In this document: in pieces, positions 16,454 through 24,853 of the stretch
Layout of the letters: every line of letters begins with the position of its first letter
Position numbering within the stretch: position 1 is the stretch's first letter
Source: Streptomyces geranii
GTDB taxonomy: Bacteria; Actinomycetota; Actinomycetes; Streptomycetales; Streptomycetaceae
DNA length: 64,000 bases
Direction of reading: 5' to 3'
NCBI RefSeq assembly: GCF_002954775.1
Contig: NZ_PJME01000011.1
Span: 62,001-126,000, forward strand
The notes under the pieces: generated by a model
The model's database searches: none
What the model was told of the DNA's origin: nothing
Seen by the model: only the letters and a program-made list of their open reading frames with translations
Made by a program: the position numbers and the translations under genes

Positions 16454-18058
16454 ATGACTTCAACTTCCCTTCCCCTGTTCCCTGTTCCTGTGCACGGCCT
16501 GCGTCACCTGGCCAACGAGACGCGGGTGATGGCGACCCCGTGGAGCCGGATGGTGCGCGGGATCGGGCTCGGGCAGTACCCGATCCCGTACGACGCCCAG
16601 GCCGCCGCCCAGATCCGGCAGGCGTTCGCGCTACTGGCCGCGAAGGGCGTCGAGCGGAGCGCGTACGCCCGGTTCTCGCGGCTGCTCTCGGAGTTCGTGC
16701 TCGACGCCGTCGACCCGGACCGTCCGCTGCGCCGGGCCGAACTGGAGCTGCGGCTCGGGCCGGTGCTGGACGCCGTACGGGCCGAGGAGAACCCGTACTT
16801 CCGGCTCATGGCAGGGTGCGTCCTGATGGACGCGGTCGCCAAACTCGGCCTGGACAGAAGCCTGTTGGTGAACGGAGGGAACGAGGGGAACGAGGGGATC
16901 GGGGGGATCGGGGAGAAGGTCTCTGGGACCGGTATCGACTTTCCGGCGGAGATGCTGGCCGTCGTCGACACGATCGAGCCGGACCGGATCAAGGACGAGA
17001 ACGCCGGGCGGCACGGCCACTACGAGAAGCTGTCCGCGTCCACTGCCGTGTTCCTCGCGATCGGCCAACTCGGGCTCAGGGACCGGCTGGTGCTCGGGCG
17101 CCGGAACCATGTCCGGGAAGCCCTCGACCTGTTGGAGAAGATCCCGGCGCCGTTCTTCCGGGGGCGGGGCGGGGCGATGCTGCTGTCGGTGGTGGCGCTG
17201 CTCGGGCACGGGCGGGCCATTTCCGGCGAGGGTGGTGACGGGGGTCGGGAGCATGGAGATCGGGAGAAGGGTGGTCGGGAGAACAGCGGTCGGGACCATG
17301 TGAAGGAGGTGCTCGACTACCTTGACCGGGCAGGTGAGTTGAACCTGCCGCCGGCCTTTCCGCAGCCCATGTCGGAGGCCTTCACGGAGATCTATCCGCT
17401 GCTCACGATGCTCAACGCGATCTCCCTGACCGACCGTCCGGAGGAGTATCTGACGTACGGCCGGGACCGGTTGGCGCAGGCGAAGGAGCTGCTGGCCCGG
17501 ATCACTCCCGTCGAGCGCACCCATATGGGCCTGTACTACATCGTCGCCCTGCACAACCTCGGGCGGCTGGATGAGCAGGTGCCGGACCTGGACGGTCTGG
17601 TCGAGGAGATCGTGGGCCAGTGGGAGCACATCGATCCCGGGGCGAACTACTTCCTCAACGGCATCTCGTACGCGTACATCATCCAGACGGCGATGCTCAC
17701 GGGCCGCATGGATCTGATCGGCGCGGACACGCTGGACCGGCTGGTGGACGGCTTCCCCGACCTCGACCGCACGGACGACGACCGGGTCAACCGGCCGTAT
17801 CCGTTCGCGTACACGCTGAACGTGCTGGGGGAGATCGGGGCCGCGCGGCTTCTGTTCGAGCCCCGGGAGGCGTACGGCGGGGCGGCTCCCCTGGCCTGGG
17901 TGGTCGAGCGGTTGTCGGAGGGCGGCCAGGAGGAGCATCGGCTGTACATGCTGAACCACGCCCTGGTGAGCTACGCACTGCGGATGCGCGGGACGGCTCG
18001 GGGTGAAACCCCCTTGTTCCAGGGCGCGTTCAGGTCGTTCAGGTCAGCGGGGAACTGA
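16454..18058 (+). CDS. Uncharacterised helical protein coupled to the acyltransferase-kinase
   Basis: ATG at 16454 after AGGAGGG; 534 residues, 44 bases downstream of the fusion gene and surely in one transcript. I do not recognise the family. It seems soluble and alpha-helical with TPR- or armadillo-like stretches (GLYYIVALHNLGRLDEQVPDL, MLTGRMDLIGADTLDRL) and no signal peptide, membrane segment or metal motif. Two low-complexity inserts, GGNEGNEGIGGIGE near 140 and GGDGGREHGDREKGGREN near 260, appear to be expanded loops. By position it may be an accessory or substrate-delivery partner of the acyltransferase-kinase. Confidence 0.75.
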   Translation: MTSTSLPLFPVPVHGLRHLANETRVMATPWSRMVRGIGLGQYPIPYDAQAAAQIRQAFALLAAKGVERSAYARFSRLLSEFVLDAVDPDRPLRRAELELRLGPVLDAVRAEENPYFRLMAGCVLMDAVAKLGLDRSLLVNGGNEGNEGIGGIGEKVSGTGIDFPAEMLAVVDTIEPDRIKDENAGRHGHYEKLSASTAVFLAIGQLGLRDRLVLGRRNHVREALDLLEKIPAPFFRGRGGAMLLSVVALLGHGRAISGEGGDGGREHGDREKGGRENSGRDHVKEVLDYLDRAGELNLPPAFPQPMSEAFTEIYPLLTMLNAISLTDRPEEYLTYGRDRLAQAKELLARITPVERTHMGLYYIVALHNLGRLDEQVPDLDGLVEEIVGQWEHIDPGANYFLNGISYAYIIQTAMLTGRMDLIGADTLDRLVDGFPDLDRTDDDRVNRPYPFAYTLNVLGEIGAARLLFEPREAYGGAAPLAWVVERLSEGGQEEHRLYMLNHALVSYALRMRGTARGETPLFQGAFRSFRSAGN

Positions 18059-18075
18059 CCCCGGACAGGCCCTAG

Positions 18076-18247
18076 GTCCTGTCGTCAAATTCCCGTCGTC
18101 GCCCGTAGGGCGGCTCCGCGGCGTCCGGTGCGTGCTCTCGGCGTGCCGGGTGCAAGCCCTCGTACTGGGTTGTACGTGGGCTTGTGCCCGGTGCGGCGAG
18201 AGGGCGTGCCGGGCGTCGCGGAGCAGGCGGGAATTTGACGACAGGGC
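18076..18247. mobile_element. 172-bp palindromic MITE with CTAG target-site duplication
   Basis: The ends are 20-base inverted repeats, GTCCTGTCGTCAAATTCCCG on the left and the same with one change on the right, flanked by CTAG at 18072-18075 and 18248-18251. The interior is itself an imperfect palindrome: about 18110-18162 pairs with about 18175-18228 at most positions. There is no transposase, so it is non-autonomous. CTAG duplications suggest an IS5-type transposase acting in trans. The right CTAG supplies the TAG stop codon of the leftward neighbour. Confidence 0.85.
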
Positions 18248-19696
18248 CTAGGCGCTGAGGGGGTTCGTGCGGGTGGCCGCCAGCAGGTACCAGGCCGTCG
18301 CGCCCGTGTGGCGGTACGGGTAGTAGCCGAAGCCGAAGCCGGTGTCGAGGGGGCTGCTCGCCGAGACGACGCCGGCGCGTTCGGGCAGGGTGCGGCTGCC
18401 GACGGTCTGGGCGGTGCCGAGGAGTTCCTGGGCCCGTTCGATGCTGGCGATCAGGCGGTGGGCGCGGGCCTCGTCGCCGTGGCCCGCGCGGTCGCGGAGG
18501 GCGAGGGCGAGGTGCGCGGTCCCCTCGAACCAGACGCCGTTGCGGTCCGGCTTGGGCTGGAACTCGGCAATGGGCGCGTCCTCGTTGGCCACCAGGCTCG
18601 CGGAGCTGAAGGTGACTCCCTCGTACGACTGGCCTGCGGGGACCGTGCTGTTGGTGCGGTCGGCGCGGTCGAGGACGGCCAGTTCGGTGGCGGCCCAGTC
18701 CAACGAGGCCGAGTAGCGGGGGGAGTTGAGGGCGAGGTGGGTCCAGGTCTGGGTGTCCTCGGGGATCGGGGACTTGTTGACGGTGACGCCGTCGTTGGTG
18801 CCCGTGTAGAAGAAGCCGCCCTTCCGGCTCCCTGAGCCGGTGGTGGGCTGCCACATCCTCACCACGAACGCCCGTGCTGTCGCCCGCCGTTCGCGCCACG
18901 CCGGGTCACCGGTGAGCTGGGCGAGGCGTCCGAAGAGGCAGACCAGGTCGGTGTTGTGCTCGGTCGAGCTGAAGGGGAGCTTCTGGTTGGCGCCGTCGAC
19001 GCCGAACTTGTAGCCGCCGAGGGGCTGTTCGGTGCTCGCGTTCGTCTCGATCCAGTTGCCGATGCGGACGGCGCCGTCGAGGAAGCGGCGCTTGCCGGTG
19101 CGGCGGGCGAGGGCGCTGAGCGCGATACCGGCCCAGGCCATGTCGCCCACGGCGGTGCCGGTGAAGCCGAACTGGGTGCCGACGTTGGCGGTGCCGTCGG
19201 CGCGTACGAAGCCGTCGGGCTGGGGGACGCCGTCGAAGAAGACGTACGGCCCGACGTTGTAGGCCTGCCGGAGCCTGCCGTCGTCGTACGCCGGGTCGTG
19301 GGCCTGGGCGTACAGGAGAGCGTCCCCGAGGGCGACGGCCCGGGTCCGGCCCGCCTCCGTACGGACGGCGAGGTGGGCGAGGATCGCGAGGGCGTTGTCG
19401 TAGGTGAACGCCGTGCTGAACAGGCCCGCCTGGTCGGTGTAGCTCTGGGTGAGCCGGATGTCGCCGTGGTCGGGGTAGGCGTCCATGGCGGCGCCGAGGA
19501 AGCTGTGGGCCCGGCGCTGGGCTGAACTCCCCGTGGGCGAGGGGGATTTGGCGTCCGCGTGGGCTACTCCGGCTCCGGCAGCCGCTGCCGTCAGCGCGGC
19601 GGCGCCGAGGAGTGTGCGGCGGCTGAGGGCGGGGTGGCGGCGGCTACTGAGGAAGGGGGGTTGGGGGTGCTGTGCACCGGAGGCGTCGTCGTTCAT
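18248..19696 (-). CDS. Tat-secreted protein with alpha/alpha-barrel (glycosidase-like) repeats
   Basis: ATG at 19696 after AGAGGAG; 482 residues. LSRRTLLGAAALTAAAAGAG near residue 25 is a twin-arginine signal. The mature part alternates helices with Gly/Trp/Tyr loops (STAFTYDNALAILAHL, NVGTQFGFTGTAVGDMAWA, GVWFEGTAHLALAL, GFGYYPYRHTGATAWYLLA), which resembles six-hairpin (alpha/alpha)6 glycoside hydrolases or polysaccharide lyases; no catalytic residues can be assigned confidently. An extracellular role on a polysaccharide is inferred, in keeping with a LacI-type operator just before the start. The stop codon lies in the target duplication of the adjoining MITE, so the last residues may have been altered by that insertion. 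Confidence 0.75.
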   Translation of the reverse strand: MNDDASGAQHPQPPFLSSRRHPALSRRTLLGAAALTAAAAGAGVAHADAKSPSPTGSSAQRRAHSFLGAAMDAYPDHGDIRLTQSYTDQAGLFSTAFTYDNALAILAHLAVRTEAGRTRAVALGDALLYAQAHDPAYDDGRLRQAYNVGPYVFFDGVPQPDGFVRADGTANVGTQFGFTGTAVGDMAWAGIALSALARRTGKRRFLDGAVRIGNWIETNASTEQPLGGYKFGVDGANQKLPFSSTEHNTDLVCLFGRLAQLTGDPAWRERRATARAFVVRMWQPTTGSGSRKGGFFYTGTNDGVTVNKSPIPEDTQTWTHLALNSPRYSASLDWAATELAVLDRADRTNSTVPAGQSYEGVTFSSASLVANEDAPIAEFQPKPDRNGVWFEGTAHLALALRDRAGHGDEARAHRLIASIERAQELLGTAQTVGSRTLPERAGVVSASSPLDTGFGFGYYPYRHTGATAWYLLAATRTNPLSA

Positions 19697-19714
19697 GGGT
19701 CTCCTCTGCCGGTT

Positions 19715-19728
19715 TGAGAGCGCTCTCA
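19715..19728. promoter_or_regulatory. LacI-type operator TGAGAGCGCTCTCA
   Basis: A perfect 14-base palindrome 19 bases before the start of the Tat-secreted protein. It differs by one symmetric pair from TGGGAGCGCTCCCA, the remembered CebR operator for cello-oligosaccharide genes, so a LacI-family sugar repressor probably controls the gene. Confidence 0.7.
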
Positions 19729-19815
19729 TGAACGCGCGGGCTCATTCTGCTGGTACGCCCGGGACGGGTCAACGTCCTTGCAGTGCAGGTGGGTTGACCT
19801 GGCCGTGAACAGGGA

Positions 19816-19849
19816 GAAACCCCGGGACAGGAGGGTGACCCGGGGTTTC
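19816..19849. terminator. Hairpin downstream of the acyltransferase-3 gene
   Basis: Perfect 11-base arms (GAAACCCCGGG at 19816-19826 and complement at 19839-19849) around a 12-base loop, 43 bases after the stop of the leftward acyltransferase gene. Confidence 0.7.
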
Positions 19850-19891
19850 CGTACCAGGGGGAAGTGGGGGGAGGCCGACGGATGCGGCAGG

Positions 19892-21193
19892 TCAGGACAT
19901 CGAGGAGGCGTTGCGGAGGCGGGCGAAGGAGGTGTCCAGGCCGCGTTTCATCAGGCGGGCGAGGGGGGCCTCGACGAACTTGTGGACCAGCCAGCTGAGT
20001 ACGAGGAAACCGGCGATCACCGAGACGACCAGGAGCCGGGCGTCCATGGTGTCGCGCAGGCGGTTGATGATCGTCGTACCGACGAGGTAGTGCATCAGAT
20101 AGAACGGGTAGGTCAGCGCACCGGCCGTGACCAGCCACTTCCAGCGGATGCGGTCGGTGTAGCCGAGCGCGATGGCGACCATGACCAGCAGGAACACGGT
20201 GAAGATCAGTACGCTGCCGCGCCAGCTGGAGACTTTTTCGACCGTGTCGATGCGATGCCCGAGTTCCAGCTGTCCCATCAGCCAGGCCATGGCGACGATG
20301 CCCCAGAGCAACAGGTCCTGGCCGAAGCGGTGCATCAGGTAGAGGGCCAGGCCCGCGATGAAGTACCAGGCACCCTCAGGGTTGACGATCAAGGTTAGGA
20401 CATGGAAGCCCGCGGCCGGGGCAATCATGGCGGCGGCGCCCCAGAGGCAGCAGAACACCACGACCTTGCGGTACGTCAGCCCCGTGACGACAACCGCCAT
20501 GAAGAGCAGGTAGAAACGCAGCTCCGACCAGAGGGTCCAGTACACGAGGTCGACGTTCGACACACCCGAACCCCCTTGCAGCATGGTGAAGTTGAGCAGA
20601 ATCTCGCGCCCCTGCTTCCGCTCCCACACCCCGGGCAGGGCCACCACGACGGCGGTGGTGAAGATGATGGAGAACCAGTACGCCGGGTAGAGCCGGATCA
20701 CGCGGGAGGTGAAGAACTGCCGCGGGGTACGGCCCCAGCACGACATACAGATCACGAAGCCACTGACCACGAAGAAGATCTCGACGCCGATCCAGCCGTA
20801 CGCGGAGATCCGGAACCAGTTCGGCATGATGTCGGACACCGGCTGACCCCAGATGAGGTTGTCCGGCTGGTTGACCCGCCAGGTTCCGGCGTAGTGGTGC
20901 AGGGCGACGACGAGCGCGGCGAGCAGGCGGAGTCCGTCGACGGCGTAGAGGCGGTGGTCGCCGCGGCCTCGTATCGCGGCGTGCTTGGCGGTCGGCCGGG
21001 TGGGCTTGCGGGTCGCTCCGCCGGTACCGCCGGTACCGGTGGGGCCTGCGGAACCGGCGGAACCGGCGAGGCCGGGCAACGGCTCGGCCTTGGCGGCCGG
21101 AAGGGGTTGCCGGGGCGAGGGGATCACCTTCTGCATCCCGCCCAGTACCCGCCCCCGCAACGGCGGACCGCTGTCCGCGCCCTGCATCGACAC
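19892..21193 (-). CDS. Acyltransferase-3 (OafA/YrhL-like) integral membrane protein
   Basis: GTG at 21193, six bases after GGGGGA; 433 residues. After a basic, Gly/Thr-rich cytoplasmic N-terminus (about 1-75) come about 10 hydrophobic segments. Family marks are YAVDGLRLLAALVVALHHY with the catalytic-type His near residue 97, then FFVVSGFVI and FFTSRVIRLYPAYW with the conserved arginine. Such proteins transfer acetyl or other acyl groups to cell-surface sugars or to antibiotics at the membrane. It ends with LVHKFVEAPLARL, typical of the last helix. An in-frame upstream extension to 21328 has weaker signals. It stands alone between two terminator-like regions. Confidence 0.87.
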   Translation of the reverse strand: MSMQGADSGPPLRGRVLGGMQKVIPSPRQPLPAAKAEPLPGLAGSAGSAGPTGTGGTGGATRKPTRPTAKHAAIRGRGDHRLYAVDGLRLLAALVVALHHYAGTWRVNQPDNLIWGQPVSDIMPNWFRISAYGWIGVEIFFVVSGFVICMSCWGRTPRQFFTSRVIRLYPAYWFSIIFTTAVVVALPGVWERKQGREILLNFTMLQGGSGVSNVDLVYWTLWSELRFYLLFMAVVVTGLTYRKVVVFCCLWGAAAMIAPAAGFHVLTLIVNPEGAWYFIAGLALYLMHRFGQDLLLWGIVAMAWLMGQLELGHRIDTVEKVSSWRGSVLIFTVFLLVMVAIALGYTDRIRWKWLVTAGALTYPFYLMHYLVGTTIINRLRDTMDARLLVVSVIAGFLVLSWLVHKFVEAPLARLMKRGLDTSFARLRNASSMS

Positions 21194-21444
21194 TTCGTTC
21201 CCCCATCGGAAAGCCCGCTCGCGTATGACCGGCTGCGCCCCGAAGGCGGCAGCGGCGGCCGACTGCGGAACGGCGAGCGCTTGCCCAGCGGCAGTCACGG
21301 CAAACCCGCGAACACCGTAGAACCTCATGGTTCACGCACAGAGACTTCTGAGGGGGATCGACGGTTGTAGAGCGGAAGGGGTCTGCTTTCGACAGGATGT
21401 GGAAGGTTTTGTTCCTGTTGATCTTGGGGGTGAGGGCGGAAGGC

Positions 21445-21786
21445 TTACGGTTCGTCGTCCTCGTCGAAGGGCTCGTCGAAGGGCTCGTCGCTCCAGCGGA
21501 ACCAGGCCTGGTCGCCCTCGATGTGCAGGAGGAACTCCGCGACGGGGCCTTCGGGGGAGACGAGGGTGAGGGCGCGGGCGATGCGGTCGTACGCGACGTC
21601 GAACCTCCCGTACTCCTCCGCCTCCATGAGCGCGAGCGACTCGACGAACCATGCCTCGACCTCGGCAAACGCCGCCTGGGGCACGAACCGGCCGCTCAGC
21701 CAGGGGAAGTCGGCGTCCTCGATCACGATCTCACCGAGCAGCCGCTCGTCGCGCTCAAGGCGCCAGGTCTGTCCGTCGAAGGCCAT
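21445..21786 (-). CDS. Hypothetical small acidic protein
   Basis: 113 residues from the ATG at 21786. The sequence is acidic with several Trp/Phe (TWRLERDERLLGEIVIEDAD, PWLSGRFVPQAAFAEV) and an alpha/beta pattern; the C-terminus is a run of Asp/Glu/Pro (DEPFDEPFDEDDEP) encoded by a short repeat. Third-position GC supports coding. Similar short proteins are common in Streptomyces with no known role, and I cannot name a function. Confidence 0.7.
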   Translation of the reverse strand: MAFDGQTWRLERDERLLGEIVIEDADFPWLSGRFVPQAAFAEVEAWFVESLALMEAEEYGRFDVAYDRIARALTLVSPEGPVAEFLLHIEGDQAWFRWSDEPFDEPFDEDDEP

Positions 21787-21919
21787 CCCGGTCCACTCCC
21801 CCGTCGTTGTCCTTGCCGACCGTACTCGCGTGGACGACCACTCTCATGATCCGTCGTCTCGCCCGCCCTCCACGGCCGTCCTCCCCCAGACACCGCGCTG
21901 CGCCGGGTGACGTTGCCGC

Positions 21920-23401
21920 TCAGGGGACCGGGGTGTTCTGTTCAGCCGACGACACGCCTTGTTGCCCCACGACCACGGACGGCGTGGTCTTGAGCAGGCA
22001 GGCACCGACGATCAAGGCCGCCAGCGTGAATCCGGCAGCGGCCAGGAAGGCCGCGTGGTAGCCGCCGACCAGTGATTCGGCCTCGGTCCTCCCTGCCGCG
22101 GTGAGGCTGTCCGTACGCGCGCTGACCAGGGCGCTCAGCACGGTCAGGCCCATGGCGCCGCCGATCTGCTGGGTGGTGTTGAACAGCCCGGAAGCGATGC
22201 CGGCGTCGGCCGGCGTGACGGCAGACATGCCCAGCCCCATGGCGGCGGGCGCGGCCAGGCCGAAGCCCAGCCCCATGACGAGACTGGCCGGCAGGAAGTC
22301 CACCGGGTAGGCACCGTCGGCGCGGGCGAACGACAGCATCACGAACGCCCCGGAGATGAGGGCGAGCCCCAGGAGGAGCATCGTGCGTTGGCCGAACCTG
22401 GTGATGAGCCGGGTCGAGAACCCGAGGGACACCACCGCGATCACCACGGCGATGGGCACGAACCCGATACCGGCCCGCAGCGAGCCGTACCTCAGCACGC
22501 GCTGCAGGTAGAGCGTGCCGAAGAACAGCAGGCCGAACATTCCGGCGATCATCAGGAACTGGACGATGTTGGCCGCGGTCAGGCTCCGCGAGCGGAAGAT
22601 CCTCGGCGGCAGCAACGGCGCGGCGGCCGTGGCCTGGCGGACGACGAACCCGATCAGCAACAAGAGGGAGACCGGGCCCAGCAGCAGGGTCTGCGCCGCT
22701 GCCCAGCCGACCCGCTCGGCGTCCACCACGGTGTACACCAAGAGCATCATGCCTGCCATGACCAGCAGGGCTCCCAGGAAGTCGGTGCCCTTGCCCATCC
22801 CCTCGCCACGGTCCCCGGGGAGCGCTCGCACACCGACCAGGACGAGGGCGGCACCGATCGGTGCGTTGATGAAGAAGATCCAGTGCCAGCTGAGCAGATC
22901 GGTGAGGACGCCGCCGAGCAGTGGCCCGACCGCGCCGCCGCCCGCGGAGGCGAAGCTGTAGGCGGCGATGGCCTGGGCCTGCTTGCGGCGTTCGGAGAAC
23001 ACGGTCGCGACCATGCCGAGTACGCAGGCGGAGGCGACCGCCCCACCGATCCCCTGGAGGAAGCGGGACGCGATCAGCTCGGTCTCCGTGGCGGCCACAC
23101 CGCACAGCACCGAGGAGGCACTGAACAGCACGATTCCGGTGAGGAAGACGGCCTTCCGTCCGATCAGGTCACCGAGCCGTCCGGCCAGCAGCAGGAGCCC
23201 GCCGAACGGGATGACGTAGGCGTTGACCACCCAGACGAGGTTCTCAGAGGAGATTCCGAGGCCGCGCTGCACTGCGGGCAACGCCACATTCACGATGTTC
23301 TGGTCGAGGACGATCATCATCTGGCCGACGCAGAGCAGGATGACGGTCAGCCACGGCGACGCACTCACCCGTGCACGGGGCAGGGGTATGGGCTTGGGCA
23401 C
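21920..23401 (-). CDS. MFS drug exporter, DHA2 family (EmrB/QacA, 14 helices)
   Basis: ATG at 23401; 493 residues with about 14 membrane segments. Family motifs are LDQNIVNVALPAVQRGLG in helix 1 (motif D1), LAGRLGDLIGRKAVFLTG in loop 2-3 (motif A) and GPLLGGVLTDLLSWHWIFFI in helix 5 and after (motif C). Known members expel antibiotics, dyes or metabolites with proton influx. It is divergent from an HxlR repressor with 80 bases between and a clear operator, so expression is probably drug-induced. Confidence 0.92.
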   Translation of the reverse strand: MPKPIPLPRARVSASPWLTVILLCVGQMMIVLDQNIVNVALPAVQRGLGISSENLVWVVNAYVIPFGGLLLLAGRLGDLIGRKAVFLTGIVLFSASSVLCGVAATETELIASRFLQGIGGAVASACVLGMVATVFSERRKQAQAIAAYSFASAGGGAVGPLLGGVLTDLLSWHWIFFINAPIGAALVLVGVRALPGDRGEGMGKGTDFLGALLVMAGMMLLVYTVVDAERVGWAAAQTLLLGPVSLLLLIGFVVRQATAAAPLLPPRIFRSRSLTAANIVQFLMIAGMFGLLFFGTLYLQRVLRYGSLRAGIGFVPIAVVIAVVSLGFSTRLITRFGQRTMLLLGLALISGAFVMLSFARADGAYPVDFLPASLVMGLGFGLAAPAAMGLGMSAVTPADAGIASGLFNTTQQIGGAMGLTVLSALVSARTDSLTAAGRTEAESLVGGYHAAFLAAAGFTLAALIVGACLLKTTPSVVVGQQGVSSAEQNTPVP

Positions 23402-23428
23402 GGTCGAACCTCCCTTGGGGAACTATTT

Positions 23429-23452
23429 GTTACAGCTGCCATCTTCTGTAAC
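23429..23452. promoter_or_regulatory. Operator GTTACAG-10-CTGTAAC for the HxlR repressor
   Basis: Seven-base perfect arms at 23429-23435 and 23446-23452 in the centre of the divergent region. Spacing and form suit HxlR-type winged-helix dimers; it would overlap both promoters. Confidence 0.65.
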
Positions 23453-23481
23453 CATGAGGCGCCGAGGAAGGAGGCACTTTT

Positions 23482-23892
23482 ATGTCACGCAGTCACACGG
23501 ATGTGTCCCAGGAGGTCACCGCCCAGGCGTGTCCGCTCGTCGAGGTGCTCGATCACGTCGCGGGCAAGTGGAGCATCAGCATCCTGGTCGCCGCCGCGCA
23601 TGGCCCCGTCAGGTTCACCGAGCTGGAACGTTCCGTCGAAGGCATCAGCCGACGGATGCTCACCCTGAACCTGCGCAGACTCGAACGCGACGGACTGTTG
23701 ACGAGGACCGTCCATCCCACCGTGCCGCCGAAGGTCGAGTACAGGCTCACCCCCATGGCACGAGAGCTGCACTCCTACCTCACCGGCCTCGTGGAATGGG
23801 CGGAGCGCCACCGCGGCACCATCGCCCAGGCCCGCGCCGACTACGACTCCACGGCCACACCGACGACAGAAACGGGCCGGGCACACCAGTAG
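23482..23892 (+). CDS. HxlR-family transcriptional regulator
   Basis: ATG at 23482 after GAAGGAGG; 136 residues. The HxlR fold is plain: CPLVEVLDHVAGKWSISILV (about 17-36) with the N-terminal Cys common in redox- or electrophile-sensing members, PVRFTELERSVEGISRRML, then LNLRRLERDGLLTRTVHPTV and VEYRLTPMARELHSYL. It is divergent from a DHA2 exporter and probably represses it through the palindrome at 23429-23452, being relieved by a toxic compound. Confidence 0.92.
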   Translation: MSRSHTDVSQEVTAQACPLVEVLDHVAGKWSISILVAAAHGPVRFTELERSVEGISRRMLTLNLRRLERDGLLTRTVHPTVPPKVEYRLTPMARELHSYLTGLVEWAERHRGTIAQARADYDSTATPTTETGRAHQ

Positions 23893-23940
23893 TCGGAGCG
23901 CGATGAGTGATCTCACCTGAGTACGCCTGCACCCAGGGGG

Positions 23941-24261
23941 TTACCAGCCCTCGCCGAAGGCCCGCAGGACGTAGGGGCGTACGACGTCGTCCGTCGTCGT
24001 CCAGTTCGCTGAGGGCGGGGGTGGGAGCGGGAGCGGGGTGATTGCGAGTGCCTGCCAGCAGTCCTCGTCGGGGAGGTGCGGGGTGGTCGGACTTCTGCGT
24101 CGGTGCCAGCGGCGCCAGCGGGCGTGGTGGGGGGTGGGGAGGGTCCAGACGTACGGGTCCGGGGTGCGGGGTGCGTGGGTGGTGAGAGTGGGTGCGGCGG
24201 GTGGATCCGGTGTTCGGCGGCGGGTGAGCACGGCTGCCAGTCGGGCCGTCAGCCGGAACAT
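23941..24261 (-). CDS. Hypothetical protein co-transcribed with the anti-sigma-like ATPase
   Basis: From the ATG at 24261 the protein has 106 residues: a basic N-terminus (FRLTARLAAVLTRRR), a Pro/Thr-rich middle, a conserved-looking block PYVWTLPTPHHARWRRWHRR and the C-terminus VVRPYVLRAFGEGW. Its start overlaps the end of the ATPase gene by 13 bases, indicating translational coupling. Similar short basic proteins follow such ATPases in other Streptomyces, as I recall, but their role is unknown. Composition is biased, so this is a moderate call. Confidence 0.6.
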   Translation of the reverse strand: MFRLTARLAAVLTRRRTPDPPAAPTLTTHAPRTPDPYVWTLPTPHHARWRRWHRRRSPTTPHLPDEDCWQALAITPLPLPPPPSANWTTTDDVVRPYVLRAFGEGW

Positions 24262-24662
24262 GCGGGGGCGGTTTCCGGTAGGGGGAAGGTGGCCCAGGAG
24301 CACTTGGTGTAGCGGCGGAGGTCGCATCCCCAGCGGGTGGTGAGGGCGGCGATGACCGTCAATCCGCGTCCGTCCTCGTCGTGTTGGGCGGCGGGGCGGG
24401 GTGCGGGGAGCTTCTCCTTGTCGGGGTCGGAGACCTCCAGGAGGAGGTGGGTGGTGTCGAGGGTGAGGGTGATCTCGACCAGGGAGTAGGTCACTTCGCA
24501 GTGGCGTACGGAGTTGGTGACGAACTCCGTTGCGACGAGGGCGATGTCGGCGGCGAGGTCGGGGGGCAGGCCCCAGTCGGCGAGGACCTTTCGGACCTGG
24601 ACTCGGGCTTCGGGGACGTTTCTGGGGTGTTTGGGGATGCGGAAGGTGGTGGGTTCGGGCAT
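24249..24662 (-). CDS. ATP-binding protein, RsbW/SpoIIAB-like HATPase (AbaA-type)
   Basis: ATG at 24662, seven bases after GGGGGA; 137 residues. It is an isolated histidine-kinase-type ATPase domain: N-box DIALVATEFVTNSVRHCE (about 50-67) and G1/G2-like VSDPDKEKLPAP and DEDGRGLTVIAAL. In Bacillus such proteins are anti-sigma kinases; Streptomyces has dozens, often in clusters with an XRE-DUF5753 protein and DUF397 proteins (WhiJ/AbaA-like loci) as here. The XRE gene is divergent. An ATG at 24689 is an alternative start. Confidence 0.85.
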   Translation of the reverse strand: MPEPTTFRIPKHPRNVPEARVQVRKVLADWGLPPDLAADIALVATEFVTNSVRHCEVTYSLVEITLTLDTTHLLLEVSDPDKEKLPAPRPAAQHDEDGRGLTVIAALTTRWGCDLRRYTKCSWATFPLPETAPACSG

Positions 24663-24755
24663 GGCGAAGTCCCCCTGACGGTCGGTCAAGTTGGCGCTCT
24701 GTGACGGTGCTTGACGGAGAGGCTAGGCAGGCATTCGCGACCTACACAATGAGAA

Positions 24756-24775
24756 CGACTGAATACATGCAGTCG
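24756..24775. promoter_or_regulatory. Inverted repeat CGACTG-8-CAGTCG before the XRE gene
   Basis: Perfect 6-base arms in the AT-rich divergent region between the ATPase and XRE genes, a candidate autoregulatory site for the XRE protein. Confidence 0.4.
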
Positions 24776-24853
24776 ATTACCTCTATCGTGTGAATCGGAG
24801 GCGACGGTGCTGCCCGCTATGGCACTGTGGCCGTCGATGAAGAGGGAGGGCTC

